This document shows, in pieces, positions 42,670 through 50,370 of a DNA stretch of 64,000 nucleotides. The position numbers and the translations under genes are program-made. Numbering within the stretch: the stretch's first letter is position 1; every line of letters begins with the position of its first letter. Below the pieces are notes generated by a model. That model had not been told where the DNA came from, did not search any database, and worked only from the letters and a program-made list of their open reading frames with translations. This DNA comes from Streptomyces corallincola (lineage in GTDB: Bacteria; Actinomycetota; Actinomycetes; Streptomycetales; Streptomycetaceae): NCBI RefSeq assembly GCF_019104725.1, contig NZ_JAHRXF010000005.1, positions 186,001-250,000 of the forward strand, read 5' to 3'.

Positions 42670-44639
42670 CGACCACCGCCCCCGTCCCGGTGCGCGCGGC
42701 CCCGCTGGAGGCAGCCCGCGCCGACCTCGAAACCCGCCTCGCCGCCCGCGCCGCCCACGCGGGAACACCACCGCCGTCCGTGTCCCGGATGGGGGACACG
42801 AACGTACTGGGCGCACCGAACTCGTCCGACGCGGCGGATGAGGTGGCGCCGTCGTCGCTCGCCGGGATTCATCTGACCGCGCAGGCGGTCCTCCTCGGCC
42901 CGTGGGGCGGCGGCCCGGACACGGAACCCGCCTGCGGCACCTGCCTCGCCATGCGCCGCCAGCGGCTGCGGACCCGGACCGAGCGGGACGCCCTGGAGAC
43001 CGGTGCCGAGACCATGACCGCCGGGCGCTGGCCCGCGCTGCCCGACCACACGGTGGACGCCGTCTGGCAGACGCACCGCCTGATCGCCTCCGGCGCCGCC
43101 CGCCACACCGCGCCCGGCGCCGACGGCACCCTGCCCCAGGTCACCGAACTCGACCTGGAAACCCTGCGGTTGCGCACCTTCCCGCTGGTCCCCGAGCCGA
43201 TGTGCCCGCACTGCCGTCCCCCGACCGGGGCCGCCGCACGGCGGGCCGCCGCCGAGGCCACCGTGCCCCCGCTGCGCTCCCGCCCCAAGTCCCGTCCGGA
43301 CGCCTACCGTTCACGCCGCCCCGCCGACTACGCCCTCCCCGTGAAGGGCCTCGCCAACCCGGTGTGCGGGGTGCTCGGCGGCGGCACCTGGACCGACGTG
43401 ACCTCACCCACCACGGCGCCGGTCGCGGGCAGCGTCTTCATGCGGGGCTACGCGGGACTCACGGACGTGACCTGGAGCGGCCAGGCCAACTCCTTCGCCC
43501 GCAGCCGGAACCTGGCCTGGCTGGAAGGGCTGGAACGGTACGCGGGCACGCACCGCAGACACCGGGCGCCGGTGGTCACCGCCGCGCTGGACGACCTCGG
43601 CGACCGCGCCCTGGACCCGCGCGTCTGCGGGCTCTACGCACCCCGTACCTACGCCGGGGACCCGATGGTCCGGCCGTTCGACCCGGCCAGGCCCATTCCC
43701 TGGGTCACCGGCTGGTCCCTGCGCGACGAACGCCCCGTCCTCGTCCCCGCCCGGCTCGTCTACTACAGCGCGGGCACCCACGCGGACAACTTCGTCTTCG
43801 AATGCTCCAACGGCTGTGCCACGGGCGGGAGTCCGGAGGAGGCGATCCTCTTCGGGCTGCTCGAACTGATCGAGCGGGACGCCTTCCTGCTCGGCTGGTA
43901 CGGGAACCTGCCGCTGCCCGAGATCGACCTCGCCTCGGTCGGCTCCCCGGAAGTGCGGGCCATGACCGCCCGCGCCGCCCTCCAGGGCTACGACGTGCAC
44001 GTCTTCGACAACCGGGTGGATCTGCCGCTGCCCGTCGTGACCGGCCTCGCCGTCCGCCGCGACGACGGCCCCGGCACCCTCGCCTTCGCCGCCGGGGCCT
44101 CCTTCGACCCCGAGACGGCCGTCGAGTCGGCGCTCTCCGAGATCCTCACGTACATCCCCCACCTGCCCCGCCAGGTGGGGGAGCGGCCCGAGGAACTCAG
44201 CCTGATGGCGACGGACTTCGACTTGGTGAAACGACTCCCTGACCACGCGGCGCTGTACGGACTGCCGGTCATGCGCCAACACGCCCGCAGCTATCTGGAG
44301 CCGCCCCGCACGGCACCGCTGGCCGAGCTGTTCGGGGCGTGGGAGGGCCAACGGCCGCGTACGACAGATCTGTTGGACGACCTGACCCATCTGCGGGATC
44401 TCCTCGCGGGTGCCGGATGCGATGTGATCGCCGTGGACCAGACGACCCCGGAGCAGCGGCGGATGGGACTGCGCACGGTGGCCACGCTGGCACCGGGACT
44501 GCTGCCGATCGACTTCGGCTGGTCGCGGCAGCGGGCCCTGCACATGCCCCGGCTGCGGACGGCGCCCTTCCGGGCGGGGCTGACACAAGCACCTTTGCAG
44601 GAGGGGGAGTTGAGACGGGTGCCGCACCCCTTCCCCTGA
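42666..44639 (+). CDS. YcaO cyclodehydratase 2 (azoline-forming TOMM D-type protein)
   Basis: A 657-residue second YcaO. Zinc-type pairs CGTC near residue 89 and CPHC near 180 mirror YcaO1. The YcaO domain has WLEGLERYAG, TGWSLRDERPVLVPARLVYY, the ATP block ECSNGCATGGSPEEAILFGLLELIERDAFLLGWYG, and LLPIDFGWSRQRALHMPR, and it ends VPHPFP. Both YcaOs thus look catalytically complete and share the C-terminal Pro-rich tail, suggesting a division of work (Cys versus Ser/Thr, or different positions) or a heteromer. The GTG start overlaps the permease stop. It is the last rightward gene before the terminator and the oppositely oriented precursor. Confidence 0.88.
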   Translation: MTTTAPVPVRAAPLEAARADLETRLAARAAHAGTPPPSVSRMGDTNVLGAPNSSDAADEVAPSSLAGIHLTAQAVLLGPWGGGPDTEPACGTCLAMRRQRLRTRTERDALETGAETMTAGRWPALPDHTVDAVWQTHRLIASGAARHTAPGADGTLPQVTELDLETLRLRTFPLVPEPMCPHCRPPTGAAARRAAAEATVPPLRSRPKSRPDAYRSRRPADYALPVKGLANPVCGVLGGGTWTDVTSPTTAPVAGSVFMRGYAGLTDVTWSGQANSFARSRNLAWLEGLERYAGTHRRHRAPVVTAALDDLGDRALDPRVCGLYAPRTYAGDPMVRPFDPARPIPWVTGWSLRDERPVLVPARLVYYSAGTHADNFVFECSNGCATGGSPEEAILFGLLELIERDAFLLGWYGNLPLPEIDLASVGSPEVRAMTARAALQGYDVHVFDNRVDLPLPVVTGLAVRRDDGPGTLAFAAGASFDPETAVESALSEILTYIPHLPRQVGERPEELSLMATDFDLVKRLPDHAALYGLPVMRQHARSYLEPPRTAPLAELFGAWEGQRPRTTDLLDDLTHLRDLLAGAGCDVIAVDQTTPEQRRMGLRTVATLAPGLLPIDFGWSRQRALHMPRLRTAPFRAGLTQAPLQEGELRRVPHPFP

Positions 44640-44675
44640 CGGGCGGGCGACGCGGCCCGTCGGGGCCGTCCGCGA

Positions 44676-44707
44676 AAGCCCCCGGAACGTGAGCGCTCCG
44701 GGGGCTT
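44676..44707. terminator. bidirectional terminator between YcaO2 and the precursor gene
   Basis: An 11-bp stem (AAGCCCCCGGA at 44676-44686 / TCCGGGGGCTT at 44697-44707) lies between the convergent stops at 44639 and 44745, ending both the biosynthetic operon and the precursor transcript. Confidence 0.85.
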
Positions 44708-44744
44708 CGGCGGACCCGGCACCCGGTGCGGGCGCCGACCGGTG

Positions 44745-44918
44745 TCAGGCGGTGCAGGAGGTGGTGCTGGTCGTGCTGGAACAGGTGCTCGTGGAGGAGC
44801 AGCTGGTGGACGAGCCGAGCATGACCTCGCTGGCGTCCGAGTAGTCGGTGATCTCGAAGGTCTCCGACTCAAGGTCGAGGATCTCCTGGGCGAGGGAGGA
44901 CAGGGTGCTGTCGGCCAT
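44745..44918 (-). CDS. RiPP precursor peptide, thiazolylpeptide-type bacteriocin
   Basis: A 57-residue precursor. The leader (about residues 1-34) is acidic and helical: MADSTLSSLAQEILDLESET followed by FEITDYSDASEVML, typical of thiopeptide/LAP leaders that bind an RRE. The last 23 residues contain 10 Ser, 8 Thr and 3 Cys (Cys at 40, 46 and 55), so 21 of 23 can be cyclised or dehydrated, with SCSSTS and TCSSTTST as the repeated theme. The ATG at 44918 has AGAAGGAG ideally spaced. It lies on the strand opposite the modification genes, with its own divergent promoter region shared with the M20 peptidase. Exact core start is inferred. Confidence 0.9.
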   Translation of the reverse strand: MADSTLSSLAQEILDLESETFEITDYSDASEVMLGSSTSCSSTSTCSSTTSTTSCTA

Positions 44919-45092
44919 GACGACTCCTTCTGAAGCGGGAACGGGACACCGGGCGGGACAGCCCGGACCGCGGAACCCCCGGCACACACCCCGGCAGCCC
45001 CACGGCACCTTCTTTCTACGCGCGTCCGCCCTCACCCCCATGACCGTCCACTGTCACCTCACTGACACGGCCCGAACGAGGAGCTGCCTTCG
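44919..45092. promoter_or_regulatory. divergent promoter region between precursor and M20 peptidase
   Basis: This 174-bp region must hold the leftward precursor promoter and the rightward peptidase promoter. It contains the inverted repeat TGTCA-CCTCAC-TGACA (45052-45067) and a leftward TAGAAA-like element near 45012-45017. I could not identify a clear -35, so activator-dependent initiation (for example by the cluster SARP) is possible. Confidence 0.4.
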
Positions 45093-46403
45093 ATGAGTTC
45101 GCCCAGGAACGAGGAACCGGCCAGAGCGGGAGGGGAGTTGGGCGAGGCGGCCCTTCTCCCCGCCACCCTCGACCTCTATCTCGACCTCCACCGGCACCCC
45201 GAACTCTCCGGCGCCGAGGCCCGCACCGCCGCCACGTTCGCCAACTGGCTGGAGGCGGACGGCTTCCGCGTCCTGCGGGGCGTCGGCGGACACGGCGTCG
45301 CCGCCGAACTCCGCAACGGCGACGGCCCCGCCGTCCTGCTGCGTGCCGAACTGGACGCCCTGCCCGTGGCCGAGGCCACCGGCGCCGCGTACGCCAGTAC
45401 GGCCACCGCACCCGGCCCGGACGGGCGCGCGGTGCCGGTGTCGCACGCGTGCGGCCACGACGTACACCTGGCTTGTGCCGCGGCGGCGGCCCGTCTGCTC
45501 GCCGCGCGCCGGGACCGCTGGCGCGGCACGCTGCTCGTCGTCGGCCAGCCCGCCGAGGAGACGTTGAGCGGGGCCGGCGCGCTGCTGGCGGACGGGCTGT
45601 ACGAGCGGATCACGGTGCCCGGTACGGTCCTCGCCCAGCACACGGCGCCCTTCCCGGCGGGCATGGTCGCGCACGCGGACGGCCCGGTCCTCGCGGCGAG
45701 CACCGCGCTCTCGGTGGTATTCGAGGGCGACGGTGGCCATGTGGCCACCGCACACCTCGCGGCCGACCCGCTGCGGGCGGCCGCCGCGTCCGTCCTGCGC
45801 CTCGCCGCCCTGTCCCGCCCCGGCGGCCCGTACGTCACCGCCTCCGCGCTGCACACCGGGGACGGCGATCCGGCCGCGAACGTGATCCCGACGCGTGCCG
45901 AACTCCGTGTGTCCGTAAGGGCGTTCTCGGAGTCGGCGGTGCGCGGGGCGACGGCGGCCGTCGAACGAGCGGTGCGCGCGGAGGCCGCCTCCGCCGCCGT
46001 ACCGCCCCGCGTCACCCTCACCGTGCTGTCCCGCTCCGGCGTCACCCGGTCCGACCCGGACACCGCGGAGGCCGTCCGCGCCGCCCACCGGGCGAGCTTC
46101 GGCCCGGCCCGTGTCACCGGCTGGCCCGGCTCGGCGGCCACCGAGGACTTCCCCCTCCTCACCGGCGCCGGTGCCCCCCTGCACGGCCACCCCGGCATCC
46201 GGGGCGCCTACTGGATGCTCGGCGCGACCGGCCCCGCCCAGTGGTCCGCCGCCCCCGGCGCCGACCCCGCCGCCAAACTGGCCACCCTCCCCACCAACCA
46301 CTCCCCGCGTTTCCTCCCCGACCCCCGTCTCACGCTGGGCACGGGCACGGCGGCGATGGCGGCGGCGGCCCTGGCCTGCCTGGCCCGAACGCCCGCCACC
46401 TGA
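45093..46403 (+). CDS. M20-family amidohydrolase/peptidase
   Basis: A 436-residue metal-dependent amidohydrolase. Residues about 30-45 give DLHRHPELSGAEARTA, followed by LRAELDALPV, SHACGHDVHLA and GQPAEE, matching the dinuclear zinc ligands and catalytic Glu of the M20 hippurate-hydrolase/IAA-amidohydrolase branch. The C-terminal half holds the dimerisation domain and ends with a His block (LPTNHSPRF). Family members cleave N-acyl amino acids or peptides in the cytoplasm. It is divergent from the precursor and may trim, deacylate or detoxify the peptide, or be unrelated. The ATG is preceded by GAGGAG. Confidence 0.85.
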   Translation: MSSPRNEEPARAGGELGEAALLPATLDLYLDLHRHPELSGAEARTAATFANWLEADGFRVLRGVGGHGVAAELRNGDGPAVLLRAELDALPVAEATGAAYASTATAPGPDGRAVPVSHACGHDVHLACAAAAARLLAARRDRWRGTLLVVGQPAEETLSGAGALLADGLYERITVPGTVLAQHTAPFPAGMVAHADGPVLAASTALSVVFEGDGGHVATAHLAADPLRAAAASVLRLAALSRPGGPYVTASALHTGDGDPAANVIPTRAELRVSVRAFSESAVRGATAAVERAVRAEAASAAVPPRVTLTVLSRSGVTRSDPDTAEAVRAAHRASFGPARVTGWPGSAATEDFPLLTGAGAPLHGHPGIRGAYWMLGATGPAQWSAAPGADPAAKLATLPTNHSPRFLPDPRLTLGTGTAAMAAAALACLARTPAT

Positions 46404-46530
46404 GCCCGGTTGCCCGGCCCCGTCCACCCGGCCCCGTCCCGGCACCTCCACCGCCCTCGCGCCCGTCCCCCGGCGGGCAGGCCCATGAACCCGCCCCACG
46501 CATGACCCGAGTGAGTCCGGGCACGAGGAG

Positions 46531-46547
46531 ATTTCACGGTTTGAAAT
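46531..46547. promoter_or_regulatory. AT-rich inverted repeat before the STAS gene
   Basis: ATTTCA-CGGTT-TGAAAT stands out in very GC-rich surroundings and ends two bases before the first candidate start (ATG 46549) of the STAS gene. It could be an operator or part of a promoter. Confidence 0.45.
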
Positions 46548-46548
46548 A

Positions 46549-46908
46549 ATGGGGACCATGACCGAGATGGTGGTGAGCCGGGCGGTCGTCGGCGGGGTGT
46601 GCGTCGTACGACTGCGCGGAGAAGTCGAGGCCGGCGAGGACGGCGGGGGACTGGCGGCTGCGCTGGTGCCCGGAGGCCGTGCGACCGTGGTCGATCTGTC
46701 GGACGTCTCATTCGCGGACTCCTCGCTGCTGCACGAACTCCTGCACGCCCAGCGGCTGCACACGGCGGCGGGGCTGCCGCTGGTGCTGGCCGCGCCCAGC
46801 CCGCCGGTCGCGCGGCTGCTGGACATCACGAACACCTTCGACGCGTTCGCGGTGGCCGCCACCCCGGAGGAGGGCCTGCGCCGGGCGGCCGAGTCCGCGC
46901 GCCGGTGA
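46549..46908 (+). CDS. STAS-domain anti-anti-sigma factor (partner switching)
   Basis: A 119-residue STAS protein. The phosphorylatable Ser lies in the motif VVDLSDVSFADSSLLHELL near residue 64, as in SpoIIAA/RsbV, where a kinase phosphorylates it to block anti-sigma binding. The N-terminal strand reads VVRLRGEVEAG. ATG 46558 (three codons in, with GGGG just upstream) may be the real start. It is followed by the HATPase kinase gene at 47006 on the same strand, so the two probably form a partner-switching pair. The sigma factor they control is not in this window. Confidence 0.85.
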   Translation: MGTMTEMVVSRAVVGGVCVVRLRGEVEAGEDGGGLAAALVPGGRATVVDLSDVSFADSSLLHELLHAQRLHTAAGLPLVLAAPSPPVARLLDITNTFDAFAVAATPEEGLRRAAESARR

Positions 46909-47005
46909 CACCTTCACGGAAGTCACTGTGTGCGACGCGGGGCTCCGGGCAGGCGAATGGTGTGGACGAATGGCGTCGGGTCCCGTACAGGGGGAGGAGG
47001 CGACG

Positions 47006-47464
47006 ATGACGACGGAAGAAGAACCACGGGCGGACACCGGTCGCCGGGTCACCCCGGCAGAGGCCCGCGACGAGGTGCGTACGCTGCTGACCGCCCACTT
47101 CGACAGCCGTCGTGAGGGCGCGGGAGGCACAGGGGCGCGGGTGGACACGGGCGCGGATGCGGACGTGGACACGGAGGGTGTCGCGGACACCGTCATCACC
47201 GACGCCCTTCTCGTCACCACCGAACTGATCACCAACGCCGACCGGCACGGCGGCGGCCTGACCGGCTTCCGGGCGACCGCCCACGACGGCGCCCTGCACC
47301 TCGCGGTCAGCGACCGCTCCTTGGAAGCGCCCGAGCTGCGCCCCAACGACCTTTCCACCCTGGGCGGGTTCGGCTGGCCACTGGTTCACCGGCTGTGCGA
47401 CAAGGTGTGCGTCGAGCCTCGGGACGACGGCAAGACCATCACGGTGACGATCCTGCTCGGGTGA
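47006..47464 (+). CDS. HATPase_c anti-sigma/serine-kinase-like protein
   Basis: A 152-residue GHKL ATPase of the RsbW/SpoIIAB type common in Streptomyces. The N box is ELITNADRHG near residue 77, the G1-type block is DRSLEAPELRP, and G2 is GGFGWPLV. An acidic insert (RVDTGADADVDTEGVAD) interrupts the first part. It should bind a sigma factor or phosphorylate a STAS partner with ATP. The ATG at 47006 follows GGGGGAGGAGG. It lies downstream of the STAS gene (98-bp gap) and is convergent with a second STAS gene only 15 bp away. Confidence 0.85.
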   Translation: MTTEEEPRADTGRRVTPAEARDEVRTLLTAHFDSRREGAGGTGARVDTGADADVDTEGVADTVITDALLVTTELITNADRHGGGLTGFRATAHDGALHLAVSDRSLEAPELRPNDLSTLGGFGWPLVHRLCDKVCVEPRDDGKTITVTILLG

Positions 47465-47479
47465 ACCCGGTGGCCGCGC

Positions 47480-47839
47480 TCACAGTGCCGTGAAGGTGAA
47501 GTACGTCCGCGTGCCCGTCACGTCGAAGAGGCGCCGTACGATCGCGTGACCGGGTTCTCCGACCAGCATCCGCATTCCGTGCGCCTGTTGATGACGCTGG
47601 AGTTCCAGCAGCAGATGCAGCAGCGTGGAGTCCGCGAATTCCAGTCGCCGCAGATCCACCACGATCTCCGGCGGCGTCCCCGCGGTGAGCCGGTCGAGCC
47701 CCGCCCGCAGCGCCTGTTCGTCGTGCCATTCCACCCGCCCGTCCAGACGTACGAGGCGACGCGCACCGCCCTCGTTCACCCGCACCTCGAACGACGGTTT
47801 CCGCTGTTCCCGGTCCGTGCCGGGCTGGGCGGGAATCAT
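47480..47839 (-). CDS. STAS-domain anti-anti-sigma factor
   Basis: A 119-residue STAS protein with the phospho-site motif LRRLEFADSTLLHLLLELQRHQQ near residue 70 (DST replacing the usual DSS), and an N-terminal strand RRLVRLDGRVEWHDEQAL. It resembles STAS antagonists that interact with HATPase proteins such as the one encoded convergently beside it. The ATG at 47839 has GGAGT upstream. A 115-codon open frame precedes it and overlaps its start by ATGA, but that frame has mixed third positions and low complexity, and I do not support it. Confidence 0.82.
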   Translation of the reverse strand: MIPAQPGTDREQRKPSFEVRVNEGGARRLVRLDGRVEWHDEQALRAGLDRLTAGTPPEIVVDLRRLEFADSTLLHLLLELQRHQQAHGMRMLVGEPGHAIVRRLFDVTGTRTYFTFTAL

Positions 47840-48540
47840 GGGACTCCTGCCGTGTCCACGTATTCCCCCGTGGCGGTGGGCCTGCCGTGGGAATCCCGGT
47901 CGCCGTCCCGGATATCGCCGGGGTGGAGAGAGACGGCTCCGCCGGGGTGGAGAGAGAGGGCCACGCCGGGGAACGGCCGCGCTGATATTCGCCGCCCGCC
48001 GTCGCGCCGCGCCTCCGCCGTCCTACGGTCCGCCGCTCGCCGCATGCCGTCTCCCAGCTCCTTGTTTCCCACGCCGCCCGCCTTCCGTCCCTCGGGACGC
48101 TGTTCCCCGGGGGAGCCGTCGGCTCCCTCCTCCGGGATCGCTCCGGCGATCCGGGCCGGTGCATCTCGCCGCGTACCCCTCACCGTCCGCTGTCAAAGTC
48201 ACTCGATGGAGGTAATCGCCGGTCAATTGGGCAGAGCCTCACGTTGGGTTGTGCCGGGGCCGGTCTGCCCGAGGCGTCCGACGAAAAGCGGAGCACTGTA
48301 TTTCCGTTCCGGGGAACGCGGCGCCGGATATTCATCCCTTCGAGTGATGAGGCTCCGGTGTACTCCTCGGAAAACCGGCCGAGTTCTCCTTTCATGACCG
48401 GGAGTTCCTTGCCCCGCACAGCAACTGAGGAGTTATCCACAGGGGTTGCAGCACCGACAGACGATGGGGGACGGTGACCGCACGACATTTCGACACCGGT
48501 CGCAGAAAGGTGGTGAGGTGCGCTCGGCGCGTGCCCGAAT
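47840..48540. other. 701-bp divergent intergenic region
   Basis: It separates the leftward STAS gene from the rightward SpoIIE-type operon. No coding signal is convincing: frames on both strands lack domains and codon bias. It contains a tandem repeat (47917-47957), a leftward GACTT-17-GGGTAC arrangement near 48172-48199 that resembles a general-stress (SigB-like) promoter, and a relatively AT-rich patch near 48255-48440 that may carry the promoter of the phosphatase operon. Confidence 0.45.
47917..47957. repeat. 24-bp-period tandem repeat
   Basis: Two exact 17-bp copies of GCCGGGGTGGAGAGAGA (47917-47933 and 47941-47957) lie in the gap upstream of the STAS gene. Confidence 0.7.
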
Positions 48541-50370
48541 GTGTCTGCATACCCCAGTTCCCCGGCTTCCTCGGGCCGTTCACCCGGCGCGGACCTCGCC
48601 GCGTCCGCCTCGGGGCCGCCCGCGTCCGCCGCAGGGCTGCCCGCCCCCACCGGAAGGGTGCCCGCACCCGCCGACGGGCTGTCCGCGCCCGCCGAAAGGC
48701 TCCGCTCGCCCGACGCCGACCGCCGTGTCGGTGAGACCTGGACCGAGGCTCCCCACCCCGTACTGGTCGTGGACCGGCACGGCGGTCTGCTGAGGATCAA
48801 CGAGGCCGCCCGGCACCTCCTGCCCGCCGCCGTCAGCGGAGACTGGCTGCACGAGCGGGTGCCCGCCTGGCTCGCCGACGCCCATCAGCGCATCAGCGAC
48901 GGACTGCGCCGCACCTCCGCCGGACCCCTGACCGGAATCATCAACGACCGTCTCTTCGAGGCCCATCCCACCGAGGCCGGTGACGGCGACGTGGTGTGGT
49001 GGCTGGCCGACGAGACCGAACGACGCGAGGCCGAGACAGCCCTCGGCAACGCACAACGCCGCTCCGAGATCCTCTCCGAGGTCTCCAGCGCCCTGCTGTC
49101 CACGCTGAACGTACCGCGCTGCATGGAGGTGGCCGCGTCGATGGCCGCGGAACATCTCGCCGAGGCGGCGGTACTCGTCGCGCCTCCACAGGGGCGGCGT
49201 TACGCCCTCACCTACGCCCGCCAGGGCGGCCCCACCACCCAGGTCACCCGGCGCGTGGACATCTCCGGCGTGCCCGGACTCAGCGAGGCGCTCCAGGGCT
49301 TCCCGCCCGTCCCGGCCCGCTGGATCAACCCCGACGACATCCCCGACTGGGTGATACCGCATGATTTCGCCGCCCCCGTCGGCTCCGTCATCGTCGCCCC
49401 GCTCCCCGGTCACGGTGTGCCCGCCGGGGCGCTCATCCTGCTGCGCTCCAGCACCGAGCGGGCGTTCACCGAGGGCGAGGAGATCTTCGCCCGGCTCTTC
49501 GCCGCGCGCGCCGGAGCCGCCCTCTCCGCCGCCCGCCTCTACAGCGAACAGGCCGCCATCACCGCCACCCTGATGCGCGAACTGCTCCCGCCGAAACTCG
49601 GCTCCGTGCACGGCGTGGAGTACGGCGGCGGCTACCGCGCGGCCAAGGAGCAGGAACGTGTCGGCGGCGACTTCTACGACGTACACCCCGGAGCGGACAC
49701 CACCGAGGAGACCCTCGTCGTGCTCGGGGACGTGGCGGGCAAGGGGCTCGAAGCCGCCGTGCTCACCGGCAAGATCCGCAACACGCTGCACGCGCTGCTG
49801 CCGCTCGCCGGTGACCACCAGCACCTGCTCGACCTGCTCAACAGCGCCCTGCTCACCTCCCACCACACCCGCTTCGTCACCCTGGTCCTGGCCTCCGTAC
49901 GCCGTCACGCCGGACGCGTCCGGATACGGCTGACCAGCGCGGGCCACCCCGCTCCGCTCGTCGTCCGCGCCGACGGCAGCGTCACCGAAGTACCCGCGCG
50001 CGGCAGCCTGGTGGGCGTGCTGCCGCGGGTGAAGGCCACCACCGTCGAGGTCGTCCTCGCCCCCGGCGAGAGCTGCCTGCTGTACACCGACGGCATCACC
50101 GAGGCGCGCGGCGGCCCGCTCGGCGACGAACTCTTCGGTGAGCGGCGGCTGCGACGCGCCCTCGCGGACTGCGCGGGCATGCCCGCCGAAGCGGTCGTCG
50201 AGCGGGTGCAGATGCTGGTCGGCCAGTGGCTCGGCCCGGCCCGGCACGACGACATGGCCACCGTCGCCATCACCGCCCCCCGCTCCGCCCCGGCCGTCGT
50301 CGCGGGCGGACACCCACGGGGACGGACCCGGCCGCGCAGCCGGGGACAGGACAGCAGGAGGACACCGTGA
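48541..50370 (+). CDS. PAS-GAF-PP2C serine phosphatase (SpoIIE/RsbU-like)
   Basis: A 609-residue phosphatase. After a low-complexity Pro/Ala N-terminus, residues about 68-160 form a PAS-like domain (HPVLVVDRHGGLLRINEAARHLL ... WWLADETERREAE), residues about 170-325 a GAF domain, and residues about 335-585 the PP2C catalytic domain with GGDFYDVHPG near 374, VLGDVAGKGLEAAVL, LTSAGHPAPLVV and YTDGITEARGG. It should dephosphorylate a STAS protein, such as the one encoded two genes downstream, to free a sigma factor. Its stop overlaps the GTG of the B12-binding protein. The GTG start is uncertain because the N-terminal tail is not conserved in character. Confidence 0.87.
   Translation: MSAYPSSPASSGRSPGADLAASASGPPASAAGLPAPTGRVPAPADGLSAPAERLRSPDADRRVGETWTEAPHPVLVVDRHGGLLRINEAARHLLPAAVSGDWLHERVPAWLADAHQRISDGLRRTSAGPLTGIINDRLFEAHPTEAGDGDVVWWLADETERREAETALGNAQRRSEILSEVSSALLSTLNVPRCMEVAASMAAEHLAEAAVLVAPPQGRRYALTYARQGGPTTQVTRRVDISGVPGLSEALQGFPPVPARWINPDDIPDWVIPHDFAAPVGSVIVAPLPGHGVPAGALILLRSSTERAFTEGEEIFARLFAARAGAALSAARLYSEQAAITATLMRELLPPKLGSVHGVEYGGGYRAAKEQERVGGDFYDVHPGADTTEETLVVLGDVAGKGLEAAVLTGKIRNTLHALLPLAGDHQHLLDLLNSALLTSHHTRFVTLVLASVRRHAGRVRIRLTSAGHPAPLVVRADGSVTEVPARGSLVGVLPRVKATTVEVVLAPGESCLLYTDGITEARGGPLGDELFGERRLRRALADCAGMPAEAVVERVQMLVGQWLGPARHDDMATVAITAPRSAPAVVAGGHPRGRTRPRSRGQDSRRTP

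Noticed and set aside
29456..44918. Classical thiopeptide with a central pyridine
   Set aside because: Only one SpaB_C-type gene is present and it is coupled to the glutamylation protein. A cycloaddition enzyme would have to be encoded elsewhere.
44742..44933. 63-codon Gly/Arg-rich frame on the plus strand across the precursor
   Set aside because: It is the mirror of the precursor gene, has no ribosome binding site and no domain. The minus-strand gene has an ideal start and a family-like leader and core.
47836..48183. 115-codon minus-strand frame ending at the STAS start (ATGA overlap)
   Set aside because: Third positions are mixed, the sequence contains the GGGGTGGAGAGAGA repeat, and no domain or Shine-Dalgarno was seen.
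48172..48199. SigB-type promoter GACTT-N17-GGGTAC, leftward
   Set aside because: The spacing is longer than the usual 14-16 and it would give a 5' UTR of over 300 bases; too weak for a feature of its own.
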